From assembly GCA_016297585.1 (NCBI GenBank), contig JAEDGJ010000020.1, positions 1 to 22,570 on the forward strand: a stretch of 22,570 nucleotides of DNA, given 5' to 3'. The position numbers and the translations under genes are program-made. Shown piece by piece: positions 1 to 6,993 of the stretch (its first letter is position 1; every line of letters starts with the position of its first letter). The notes beneath the pieces are model-generated. The model saw only the letters and a list, made by a program, of their open reading frames with translations. It was not told the origin of the DNA and ran no database searches. The DNA is from Clostridiaceae bacterium. Lineage in GTDB: Bacteria; Bacillota; Clostridia; Oscillospirales; QAMX01.

Positions 1-35
1 CTTTTTTGCCGTGTCGGGGCGCACGAAAAAGAGCG

Positions 36-449
36 TCAGCGGAGCTGGAAGAATTCGATGACCTCGCCGTCGGGGCCGCCGACGAAGGCGATGCGCACCG
101 GCATGACGGGATCGGACTGGATGTCCACATCCTTCGGCGGCGTGACGGAGGAAGCGCCGGCCTCCAGCGCGCGGCTGTAGGCGAGATCGGCATTTTCCGT
201 GCGCATGGCGAAATGGAACCATTCGCCGAGGAATTCCGCGGCGATGCGCTTGCCGCAGTAGGGGCTTTCGAAGATCTCGATGCGGCCGTCGTCGCCGAGA
301 TCGACCATCGCGACGCGGCGGGGCGCTTCTCCCCATGCGGCGACGACCGGACAGCCCAGCGCGTCGCGGTAGAAGGCGACCGAGCGGTCGAAATCCGACG
401 CGCGCAGCGCGATGTGATGGAATCCGAGGCCGGGAATCGTGGTATTCAT
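36..449 (-). CDS. VOC-fold (glyoxalase/bleomycin-resistance-like) protein
   Basis: A 137-residue single-domain protein of the vicinal oxygen chelate superfamily. The N-terminus reads GLGFHHIALRASDFDRSVAFY, the usual first beta strand with a metal-ligand histidine (His11 or His12) followed by the 'S..FY' helix. The C-terminus has the GPDGEVIEFFQ strand that normally supplies the glutamate ligand. Members bind a divalent metal and act as lyases, isomerases, dioxygenases or antibiotic-sequestering proteins; the substrate cannot be told from sequence. The start is supported by AGGAG about 7 nt upstream on the minus strand. It is the last gene of a minus-strand unit, 26 bp after the methyltransferase. 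No clear terminator is visible before the window edge. The fold call is firm and the function is open. Confidence 0.85.
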   Translation of the reverse strand: MNTTIPGLGFHHIALRASDFDRSVAFYRDALGCPVVAAWGEAPRRVAMVDLGDDGRIEIFESPYCGKRIAAEFLGEWFHFAMRTENADLAYSRALEAGASSVTPPKDVDIQSDPVMPVRIAFVGGPDGEVIEFFQLR

Positions 450-475
450 TGCATTTTCTCCTTTTTTGTGGTATC

Positions 476-1240
476 TTATTTATAGGCGATGTAGGCGGCG
501 CGCGGCGCGTCCGGCGGCAGAGGCTCGAAGCTGCCGGGGGAGAAGACCTCTGCGCGCGAAAAGCCCGCGTCCCGCAGCATGGCGCACAGCGCGTCCGGTG
601 CGTAGACGCGTTCCCGATGCGTTTCGGCCACGCGGTCGTAGCGCCCGTCGGCGGCGCGCAGGAACAGGTCGACGCGGTGGCGTATCAGGTCGCCCTCGCA
701 GCTTTCCGAATGGACGCAGACCGCCTCGTCGCACTCGCGGATGTAGCTTGCGTCCGCGACGAGCGGGAGCTGGGCCGGCGTCAGCGCGTCGAACAGAAAG
801 ACGCCGCCCGGGTTCAGGAAGAGCGCGACACGCCGCAGCGCCTCGCGCAGAGCGGAGGGGTCCGTCAGATAGTTGACCGCGTCGAGCGAGCAGACGCAGG
901 CGTCGACGGTGCCGTACAGATCGAGCGCTTCCGCCCGCTGGCGCAGCAGCAGCACGCCCGGCGCGTTCGCGTACGCCCGGGAGAGCATCGCTTCGGACGC
1001 GTCGGCGCCGATCATGTCGTAGCCGCGCCGCGAGAGGATGCCCGTCAGCGTGCCGGTGCCGCAGCAGAGGTCGAGCACGATCGAGGGAGAGAGCCCCGCG
1101 CGCCGGAACGCCGCCTCGGCCCAGTCCGCCCACGCGAGATAGGGCACGTCGTCGGTGAAGGCGTCGTAATACGCCGCGAGCGCCTCATAGGGCGCGGCGG
1201 TTTTGACGGGACGCGGGTTCTTTATCACGATTTTCTTCAT
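476..1240 (-). CDS. class I SAM-dependent methyltransferase
   Basis: A 254-residue Rossmann-fold methyltransferase. Motif I is IVLDLCCGTGTLTG (residues 54-67), the acidic end of beta 2 is IGAD (Asp80), and CSLDAVNYL matches the post-I region. The tail has the FSPGSFEPLPPDAPRAAYIA pattern seen in small clostridial SAM methyltransferases. The substrate is unknown. The reading frame stays open upstream to 1435, but the start is placed at 1240 because its ATG overlaps the stop of the yerC-like gene (ATGA) and the upstream part is only a shadow of that gene. The ATGA junction suggests translational coupling with the regulator. It is followed 26 bp later by the VOC protein. Confidence 0.85.
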   Translation of the reverse strand: MKKIVIKNPRPVKTAAPYEALAAYYDAFTDDVPYLAWADWAEAAFRRAGLSPSIVLDLCCGTGTLTGILSRRGYDMIGADASEAMLSRAYANAPGVLLLRQRAEALDLYGTVDACVCSLDAVNYLTDPSALREALRRVALFLNPGGVFLFDALTPAQLPLVADASYIRECDEAVCVHSESCEGDLIRHRVDLFLRAADGRYDRVAETHRERVYAPDALCAMLRDAGFSRAEVFSPGSFEPLPPDAPRAAYIAYK

Positions 1241-1533
1241 TTTTTGCTCTTTTTCAGACGGCTCAGCGCGTCGCGGTAGCCGTCGCTGCCGTATACGAGA
1301 CAGCGGTTCACGCGGGAGATCGTCGCGGTGGACGCGCCCGTCTCCTGCGCGATGTCGGAATAGATGCGCCCCTCGTCGAGCAGCGTCGCGACATGGAAGC
1401 GCTGCGCCATCGCGCGGAGCTCGGAAACCGTACACAGATCGTCAAAAAGGCGGTAGCAGTCCTCTCTGGTTTCCAGTCCCAAAATGGCGTCAAAAAGCCG
1501 GTCTGTCTGCGCGTCGCGCAGCTTTTCGTTCAT
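1237..1533 (-). CDS. yerC: YerC/YecD-type TrpR-related DNA-binding protein
   Basis: A small all-helical protein of about 98 residues, related to the Trp repressor superfamily. The core TVSELRAMAQRFHVATLL followed by a helix-turn-helix, YSDIAQETGASTATISRVNRCL, is the signature of the YerC/YecD family, whose regulatory targets are poorly known. Two in-frame ATGs exist, at 1542 and 1533. The AAAGGGG ribosome-binding site directly abuts the ATG at 1542 but lies 9 nt from the ATG at 1533, so 1533 is chosen. It is the first gene of a minus-strand unit with the methyltransferase (ATGA overlap). The family call is good; the DNA target is unknown. Confidence 0.85.
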   Translation of the reverse strand: MNEKLRDAQTDRLFDAILGLETREDCYRLFDDLCTVSELRAMAQRFHVATLLDEGRIYSDIAQETGASTATISRVNRCLVYGSDGYRDALSRLKKSKK

Positions 1534-1565
1534 CTGATGCATCCCCTTTCAGACCGTGTGTTCAT

Positions 1566-1594
1566 AGTTTAACACAATAAATCGTAAAAGTAAA
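1566..1594 (-). promoter_or_regulatory. putative sigma-A promoter of the yerC unit
   Basis: On the minus strand TTTACT (1589-1594) and TAAACT (1566-1571) are separated by 17 bp. Each matches the -35/-10 consensus at 4 of 6 positions. The site lies about 33 bp before the chosen yerC start in an AT-rich gap between divergent genes. No comparably good promoter was found for the plus-strand kinase gene in the same gap. Confidence 0.45.
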
Positions 1595-1631
1595 GTCTTT
1601 TTTATGAAAGTACCCGGAGGAGGAGCCTGTC

Positions 1632-2528
1632 ATGCCGCTGTTTGACAAAACGATACGGGACTGGGACGATTGGGGCGGGATTTTTCAGGACGCGGAGGCC
1701 TTTGCGCCGCTGATCCGGGCGATTTACGCGCGGGAGGGCATCGCCTGCCGCCCGCCGGAGCGCTGCAAGCCCGGCACGAACGCCGTTTTCGCGGTGGGGG
1801 AGACGGTCGTCAAGCTGTTCGTGCCCCGCGAGACCGGCTACGACGCGCGGGAGGACTACGAGGCCGAGCGGCACGGACTTTCCCGCGCGAACGCCCTCGG
1901 CATCCCCGCGCCCGCGCTGCTCGCGGCGGGGGAGTGGGAGGACCGCTATTTCTGGCGCTATCTGATCACCGCCCGCGTGCGCGGGACGGAATACGGCGAT
2001 CTTGCGCTCTGCGCCGGACAGCGGCGTGCGCTCGGCCGGGCGCTGCGCGGCATCACGGACCGGCTCAACGTGCCGGAGGCGGAAAATCCGGCGTTTCTGC
2101 GCCGCGCGCGCGAAAATCCGGGCTGGGAGGAGCTGGGGTTTTCCGCGTCCTTCCGGGAGGAAAGGCTTGCGTTCCTCGATGCGTACGCGCCGCCGCCGTT
2201 CGTCTGGTGCCACGCCGACATCACGCCCGAAAACCTGATGCTGACGCAGGACGGCGCGCCGGTGCTCATCGACTTCGCCGACGCGCATCCCGCGCCGCAG
2301 GCTGCCGAGCATGCCATCGTCGCGGCGGAGCTGTTCCGCTTCGACCGCGCGGGGCTGGAGGGCTTTTTCGGGGAGGACTTTTCCCCGGAGCGGCTCGCGG
2401 AGGTCTGCATGGAGGGGCTTTTGACGCATGATTTCGGCGCAAATGTCATAGCCGACCGCTTCGGCACGGATTTTCCGGGGCTTGCCGCGCTGCGCCGTGC
2501 CCTGACCGGCGCGCTGGAGACAGGTTGA
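1632..2528 (+). CDS. APH-family small-molecule kinase (aminoglycoside phosphotransferase-like)
   Basis: A 298-residue protein with the eukaryotic-kinase-like fold of the APH/choline kinase family. The ATP-lysine candidate is in TVVKLF (Lys61). The catalytic loop is VWCHADITPENLML with His194, Asp196 and Asn201, and the metal-binding segment is VLIDFADA (Asp214). Such proteins transfer phosphate from ATP to aminoglycosides, macrolides, homoserine, choline or other small molecules. Nothing in sequence or context identifies the substrate, so a resistance function should not be assumed. The start is supported by GGAGGAG about 10 nt upstream. It is monocistronic by spacing: divergent from yerC and 148 bp before the ABC importer gene. 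No obvious terminator follows it. Confidence 0.85.
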   Translation: MPLFDKTIRDWDDWGGIFQDAEAFAPLIRAIYAREGIACRPPERCKPGTNAVFAVGETVVKLFVPRETGYDAREDYEAERHGLSRANALGIPAPALLAAGEWEDRYFWRYLITARVRGTEYGDLALCAGQRRALGRALRGITDRLNVPEAENPAFLRRARENPGWEELGFSASFREERLAFLDAYAPPPFVWCHADITPENLMLTQDGAPVLIDFADAHPAPQAAEHAIVAAELFRFDRAGLEGFFGEDFSPERLAEVCMEGLLTHDFGANVIADRFGTDFPGLAALRRALTGALETG

Positions 2529-2586
2529 TTATTGTCAAATATCCCGACGGTTTTGCAAATCCTGCGGCGGTTTTTGCGCGCCCCTC

Positions 2587-2615
2587 TTGCGTTTTGGGAT
2601 CGTTTTGAGTATACT
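2587..2615 (+). promoter_or_regulatory. putative promoter of the sugar ABC importer operon
   Basis: TTGCGT (2587-2592) and TATACT (2610-2615) are separated by exactly 17 bp. The -10 is strong and the -35 keeps only the TTG. The predicted start near 2622 falls at the edge of the palindrome at 2623-2636, the usual position for repressor control. Confidence 0.5.
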
Positions 2616-2622
2616 GTGGAAG

Positions 2623-2636
2623 TCGAAAGCTTTCGA
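2623..2636. promoter_or_regulatory. 14-bp perfect palindrome, candidate operator
   Basis: TCGAAAGCTTTCGA reads identically on both strands and begins about 8 bp after the -10 hexamer of the importer promoter. An outer inverted repeat, GGGATCG at 2596-2602 and CGATCCC at 2634-2640, brackets the promoter. Size, symmetry and position resemble LacI-family operators, which commonly control CUT1 sugar importers, but no regulator gene lies next to it. Confidence 0.5.
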
Positions 2637-2676
2637 TCCCATCCGCCCAAAAAAGAAAAAAAGGAGCGTACCCACG

Positions 2677-3981
2677 ATGAAAAAATACGCCGCTCTCCTC
2701 CTTGCGCTTGCATTGCTTGCGTCGCTGCTTACGGGCTGCGCCGGCGGAACCTCTTCTTCTGCCACGACCGCGGCTTCGACGACGGCGGCCACGACGGCGG
2801 CTACGACGGCCGCGCCTGCCGGCGAATCCGTCGAGCTGTCCTTTCTGCGCATCGGCAACGATACGGCCGAAGGCGATTACTGGAAGGCGCTGATCGACCG
2901 CTTCCAGCAGGAAAACGAAGGCATCACCGTCAGCTATGACGACGCCGCCATCGGCGAGGCGATGGAGACGAAGCTCAACACCTCCTTTGCCGCCGGTATC
3001 GGCTACGACCTCATCGGCCACGGCATCCTGTCCGTCGCCGCGCGCGTCGAAGCCGGTCACTATATGGACATCACCGACTACTACAACGCCTGGGAGGGCA
3101 AGGACGACATCATGCAGTCCGTCCTCGCCAACGGCACCTATAAAGACCGCATCTACGGCCTTGCCTACTCCTCCACGCCCTTTATCTTCGCCTACCGCAC
3201 CGATCTCTTTGCGGAAGCCGGCATCGACAACCCGCCCGAGACCTGGGAAGAGCTCGCCGAATACGCCCGGAAGCTGACCGTGCGCGACGGCGACACGATC
3301 ACCCGCGCGGGCTTTGCGTTCCCGTTGAGCTCCGGCAACTTCGTCGAGTTCGACGTCTTCGCCTTCGGCAACGGCGCGCTCTACTATGACGAAGCCGGCA
3401 ATCCCACGATCGACACCCCCGAAAAGGCGGAGGCGTTTGCGTTCCTGCTCGACCTGCTGCCCGACGTCAGCATCCCCTACAGCTCGTCCGACACGAACCC
3501 CTTCATCGCCGGCAACGCCGCGATGGTGCTCATCAACAACGTCGCGCTGACGCCGATGCTCTCCGACCCCGCGTACGAGGGTAAGGTCGGCATCGCCGTG
3601 CCGCCGCACAACGAGGGGCATGACGCCGCGACCTTCTCCGGCTGCAATATGCTCTTTATCGGCTCGACCTGCAAGAACCCCGACGCCGCGTTCTCCTTCA
3701 TCGAGACCGCGCTCTCGGGCGAGGAGGTCTTAAACCGCGCGAAGGTGCTGAACATCCCCGTCACCCGCAATTCGCAGGTCGACGCCTTCATCGCGCTTGA
3801 CCCGATGAACGAGGTGCGCGCCGCGTGCGTCTCCTGCGGCATCGGCATGCCGCGCACCACCTGGGCGACCACGTTCCAGACCATCCGCAACAATATGGTG
3901 CAGGAGGTCCTCTACGGCGCCTCCGAGCCGGAAGCCGCGCTTGCCGCCGCGCAGGCGCAGCTGCTCGACGAGATCGGCTGA
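2677..3981 (+). CDS. CUT1-type ABC transporter substrate-binding lipoprotein
   Basis: A 434-residue extracellular solute-binding protein. The lipobox LLTGC (Cys21) follows a Lys-Lys n-region and a hydrophobic stretch, so it is expected to be lipid-anchored on the outer face of the membrane. A Thr/Ser/Ala linker (about residues 22-49) leads into a carbohydrate-binding fold. Characteristic segments are WKALIDRFQQENEGI, YGLAYSSTPFIFAYRTDLF and the IDNPPETWEELAEYARKL signature of family-1 sugar-binding proteins. The frame opens earlier (2587), but the start is set at 2677 by AAGGAG and the signal peptide. Its stop overlaps the next ATG (TGATG), giving coupling to the permease. The sugar is not identifiable; no glycosidase is adjacent. 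Confidence 0.9.
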   Translation: MKKYAALLLALALLASLLTGCAGGTSSSATTAASTTAATTAATTAAPAGESVELSFLRIGNDTAEGDYWKALIDRFQQENEGITVSYDDAAIGEAMETKLNTSFAAGIGYDLIGHGILSVAARVEAGHYMDITDYYNAWEGKDDIMQSVLANGTYKDRIYGLAYSSTPFIFAYRTDLFAEAGIDNPPETWEELAEYARKLTVRDGDTITRAGFAFPLSSGNFVEFDVFAFGNGALYYDEAGNPTIDTPEKAEAFAFLLDLLPDVSIPYSSSDTNPFIAGNAAMVLINNVALTPMLSDPAYEGKVGIAVPPHNEGHDAATFSGCNMLFIGSTCKNPDAAFSFIETALSGEEVLNRAKVLNIPVTRNSQVDAFIALDPMNEVRAACVSCGIGMPRTTWATTFQTIRNNMVQEVLYGASEPEAALAAAQAQLLDEIG

Positions 3982-4883
3982 TGCGCCGGGCGGGACATAA
4001 AAGAGAATACGACGCCCGGGAGGCGCGCGAAGCGTATCTGCTTCTCGCGCCTTTCGGCGTGTTCTTTCTGCTGTTCGTACTCTATCCCATCGTGCGCTCC
4101 GTCGCCGATTCCTTTACCGACTACTCTCTGGCGTCCCGGAACTGGGTGGGGCTGAAAAACTACCTCCGGCTGTTCCGCGACCGGGCGTTTCTGCTGTCCG
4201 TGCGCAACACCGTGCTCTATGCGGCGGGCTCCATCGTGCCGCTGATGGCGCTGGGGCTGGGCGCCGCGCTGCTGGTGCAGCGGCAGTCCCGCGTGATGTT
4301 CGCCGCCCGCGCCGCGCTGATGACGCCGTATGTCACGAGCCTCGTCGCGGTGAGCATGGTCTTCCTCTACCTCTATGACCCCACGACCGGCGCGTTCAAC
4401 AAGATCCTCTCCGCCGTCGGCCTGCCGCGCCAGCAGTTCCTCTACGACCCCTCGCAGGCGCTGTGGTGCCTCGTCGCGATGAACATCTGGAAGAACTTCG
4501 GCTATGTGATGATCCTCTACCTCGCGGGGCTGACCGGCGTGCCGCAATCGCTGCTGGAGGCGGCGAGCCTCGACGGCGCGGGCGTCCGGGCAAAGCTCGT
4601 GCACATCCAGCTCCCGCATATCCGTCCCGTGTCCTATCTGCTGGGCACGACGCTGTGCGTCGAGTGCTTCAAGACCTTCGAGCCGGTGCGCCTGATGACG
4701 TCCGGCGGCCCCGTCAACGCGACGACGACGATCACCTACCAGATCTACATCCGCGCGTTTTCCGAGTTCAAGATGGGCTATGCCTCGGCGATGTCGGTCG
4801 TGCTGCTTGCCATCGTGCTGGCCGTGACGCTCGTCAATCTCCGGCTCGGACACCAGCTCGACGACGGGGGTGACGAGGGATGA
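3981..4883 (+). CDS. ABC sugar transporter permease (MalF/UgpA-like)
   Basis: A 300-residue inner-membrane permease of the CUT1 family. The N-terminus has the typical YLLLAPFGVFFLLFVLYPIV first membrane helix. The cytoplasmic EAA loop (about residues 193-213: LLEAASLDGAG...IQLPHIRP) contacts the ATPase. The shape, with a start helix and six core helices, matches MalF-like partners without the large periplasmic insertion. The start overlaps the binding-protein stop by one base and its own stop overlaps the next start (ATGA), so the three genes form one translationally coupled operon. There is no ATPase gene in the operon. Confidence 0.92.
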   Translation: MRRAGHKREYDAREAREAYLLLAPFGVFFLLFVLYPIVRSVADSFTDYSLASRNWVGLKNYLRLFRDRAFLLSVRNTVLYAAGSIVPLMALGLGAALLVQRQSRVMFAARAALMTPYVTSLVAVSMVFLYLYDPTTGAFNKILSAVGLPRQQFLYDPSQALWCLVAMNIWKNFGYVMILYLAGLTGVPQSLLEAASLDGAGVRAKLVHIQLPHIRPVSYLLGTTLCVECFKTFEPVRLMTSGGPVNATTTITYQIYIRAFSEFKMGYASAMSVVLLAIVLAVTLVNLRLGHQLDDGGDEG

Positions 4884-5728
4884 AGTTTCTGCGCACCGCG
4901 CTGCTGCTGCTCTTGGCGGCAGTCGCGCTGTTTCCGTTTTTCGTCATGATCTCGGTGTCGCTTCAGACGATGCCGGAGGTCTACTCGAAGTCGCTGCTGC
5001 CGTCCGTACCGCACTGGGAAAATTACGCCACCGCGATGCACAACGGCCCCTGGGGACGGTATCTGCTCAATTCGCTCTATGTGACGGTGCTGTCGACGGG
5101 CATCAGCCTGCTCATCAACGCGCTGACGGGCTATGTGTTTGCCCGGATGCGCTTTCCGTGGAAAAAGACGCTTTTCACGCTCGTGCTGATCGGCATGATG
5201 ATCCCGACGCAGGTCACGCTGGTGCCGCTGTTCGTGCTGGTCAAGTCCCTGCCGCTCGCCGGCGGGAACAACATCCTCGGACAGGGGGGCACGGGGCTCG
5301 TCGACACCTACGCGGGGCTGATCCTGCCCTATATCGCGGGCAGCTTCGGCGTGTTCCTGACGCGCCAGTTCTACCGGATGTTCCCGCGCGAGCTGGACGA
5401 GGCCGCGAAAATCGACGGCTGCTCGCGCTTCGGGACGTTTCTGCGCGTCTATCTGCCGCTGTCGGGGTCGATCCTCGCGTCTCTGGCGGTGCTGAAGTTC
5501 ATCGGCGCGTGGAATGAGTATTCCTGGCCGCTCGTCATCACGAACACCGGCTCGGGACGCATCACGACGGTGCAGCTCGCGCTGACGACGTTCCGCAACG
5601 AGGGCGAGATCTTCTGGAATCAGCTCATGGCGGCGACGGTCGTCTGTACGGCGGCGGTGCTCGTCGTATTCGTCGCGCTGCAGAGGCATTTCGTCGCGGG
5701 CATCCTCGCGGGAAGCGTAAAGGAATGA
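4880..5728 (+). CDS. ABC sugar transporter permease (MalG/UgpE-like)
   Basis: A 282-residue permease, the second subunit of the CUT1 pair. It has an N-terminal membrane helix (about residues 5-27), the YLLNSLYVTVLSTGISLL segment, and an EAA loop ELDEAAKIDGCSRFGTF with VYLPLSGS (about residues 171-197). It would form the membrane channel with the preceding permease and take substrate from the lipoprotein. The operon ends at the hairpin at 5736. A multitask ATPase (MsmK/UgpC type) encoded elsewhere would have to energise the complex; this is known for many Gram-positive CUT1 operons but is inferred here. Confidence 0.92.
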   Translation: MKFLRTALLLLLAAVALFPFFVMISVSLQTMPEVYSKSLLPSVPHWENYATAMHNGPWGRYLLNSLYVTVLSTGISLLINALTGYVFARMRFPWKKTLFTLVLIGMMIPTQVTLVPLFVLVKSLPLAGGNNILGQGGTGLVDTYAGLILPYIAGSFGVFLTRQFYRMFPRELDEAAKIDGCSRFGTFLRVYLPLSGSILASLAVLKFIGAWNEYSWPLVITNTGSGRITTVQLALTTFRNEGEIFWNQLMAATVVCTAAVLVVFVALQRHFVAGILAGSVKE

Positions 5729-5735
5729 CAAAACA

Positions 5736-5762
5736 GAGCCGGGAAAGGCGTTTTCCCGGCTC
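5736..5762. terminator. bidirectional intrinsic terminator
   Basis: A perfect 11-bp stem (GAGCCGGGAAA at 5736-5746 pairing with TTTCCCGGCTC at 5752-5762) with a 5-nt loop. It is followed by GTTTC on the plus strand and by TGTTTTG on the minus strand. It sits between two convergent transcripts, the importer operon and the yibE/F gene, so it can serve both. It resembles the hairpin at 8879-8905. Confidence 0.75.
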
Positions 5763-5782
5763 GTTTCATGTTTGCGGACCCG

Positions 5783-6916
5783 TCATCGCCCGGCGCGCCG
5801 TGTCAGCAGCAGGCCGCTTGTGACGGCGGTCATCGGCGCGACGGTCACGAGCCCGAAGGAGCCGACGATGGTGTGAATGATCTCCGCGGCGACGTATTTG
5901 TAGTTTAAGATGAACTCCAGCGGCGTTCCCTGCGCCATGAAGACCATCAGCAGCGCGATGTAGCTGCCGGAATAGGCCAGCAGCAGCGTCGTCGTCGTGG
6001 AGCCGCAGGCCGCGCGCCCCACCGCGAAGCCGGAGGAGATCGCTTCCCGCGGGGAGATGTCCGGGCGCCGGCAGACCACCTCGTATACGGCCGAGCAGAT
6101 ATCCACCGACAGGTCCATGACGGCGCCGGAGGAGCCGAGGAAGATGGACGCCACGAAAATCCGGGTCAGGTCGAGGTGCTGATACCCCGCGTAGAGCAGG
6201 CTTTCGCTGGATTCCATGACGGCGCCGTGGATCTGAAACAGATCCGTAAAGCACCGGCCGAGCGCCGCCGTTACGAGAATGCCCAGCGCGGCGCCCGAAG
6301 CGGCGGCGAGACAGCGCCGGTCCAGCCCGTAGATCAGGCTCAGGATCAGAACGGTCAGCGCCATGACGATGCCCAGCGCGACCCATACGGGGTTCCATCC
6401 GGCCAGCAGCGCGGGAACGAGCACCTTCCACAGCAGCAGGATCGTGACGGCGAAGGACAGGATCGCCCGCAGCCCGGTGCGTCCGGCAAACAGCACGAGC
6501 AGCAGCAGAAACAGCCCCGCCAGCCATGCCTCCTTATCCAGCCGGTAATGGTCGGTCATCGTCACGGTGGTGATGCGGTCCCCGTCGTGGCTGACGGCGA
6601 CGAAGGCATAGTCCCCGGGAGAAAACAGCTTGTCCTGCGCCAGCGAGCCGCTGAGCCGGTTGACCGCTTCGGTCTCCTGACCGGAAAAGATGCCGCCCAG
6701 CAGGCGGACGCGGCACCGCTGCTCGCCGCTGCGGATCAGACCCGTGTCGACGATGCTGCTTTCGTCGGTTTCCAGCACCAGCGCCTTCACGCGGTCCGCG
6801 TTCTGATAGGTCACTTCGTAGCCCGTCGGCAGCAGGAGCAGAACGGCGAGCAGCAGCACGCCCAGCAGCACCGGGAGCAGCGCGGGATGTTTTTCGCGCA
6901 GAGCGGTCAGATTCAT
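5783..6916 (-). CDS. YibE/F family polytopic membrane protein
   Basis: A 377-residue integral membrane protein. It has an N-terminal membrane helix (about residues 14-31), then an extracytoplasmic beta-rich segment (about residues 33-122), then about seven membrane helices. The conserved YibE/F features are the VLILSLIYGLDRRCLAAASGA stretch, the SIFLGSSGAVMDLSVDI motif, and GSTTTTLLLAYSGSYIALL with the final EIIHTIVGSFGLVTVAP. The family function is not established; transport has been suggested. GGGAGG precedes the ATG. The gene lies 77 bp behind the alkaline phosphatase on the same strand with no obvious terminator between them, so co-transcription under the Pho element is plausible. Confidence 0.88.
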   Translation of the reverse strand: MNLTALREKHPALLPVLLGVLLLAVLLLLPTGYEVTYQNADRVKALVLETDESSIVDTGLIRSGEQRCRVRLLGGIFSGQETEAVNRLSGSLAQDKLFSPGDYAFVAVSHDGDRITTVTMTDHYRLDKEAWLAGLFLLLLVLFAGRTGLRAILSFAVTILLLWKVLVPALLAGWNPVWVALGIVMALTVLILSLIYGLDRRCLAAASGAALGILVTAALGRCFTDLFQIHGAVMESSESLLYAGYQHLDLTRIFVASIFLGSSGAVMDLSVDICSAVYEVVCRRPDISPREAISSGFAVGRAACGSTTTTLLLAYSGSYIALLMVFMAQGTPLEFILNYKYVAAEIIHTIVGSFGLVTVAPMTAVTSGLLLTRRAGR

Positions 6917-6935
6917 GGTTCCTCCCTTACGGCAT

Positions 6936-6962
6936 GCGGCGCAGAAAAAAGCTCTGCGCCGC
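6936..6962 (-). other. intercistronic hairpin between alkaline phosphatase and yibE/F genes
   Basis: A perfect 9-bp inverted repeat (GCGGCGCAG at 6936-6944 and CTGCGCCGC at 6954-6962). On the minus strand the six Ts lie in the loop, and the 3' side reads ATGCCG, not a U-run. It therefore does not look like a standard terminator. It ends about 10 nt before the yibE/F ribosome-binding site and could act as an RNA-processing or 3'-stabilising hairpin. Confidence 0.5.
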
Positions 6963-6993
6963 TTGAGGTGTATATCCTGTTTTCCCTTCCGGT

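Noticed and set aside
1632..2528. Antibiotic-resistance gene call for the APH-like kinase
   Set aside because: The motifs show only the APH/choline-kinase fold. There is no mobile element or resistance context, so no drug substrate can be claimed.
2752..2829. CRISPR-like or phase-variable satellite
   Set aside because: The repeats are short codon-level repeats encoding a Thr/Ala linker in frame, without spacers.
6936..6962. Intrinsic terminator between the alkaline phosphatase and yibE/F genes
   Set aside because: The stem is good, but the U-run lies in the loop on the transcribed strand and nothing suitable follows the stem; kept as a hairpin only.
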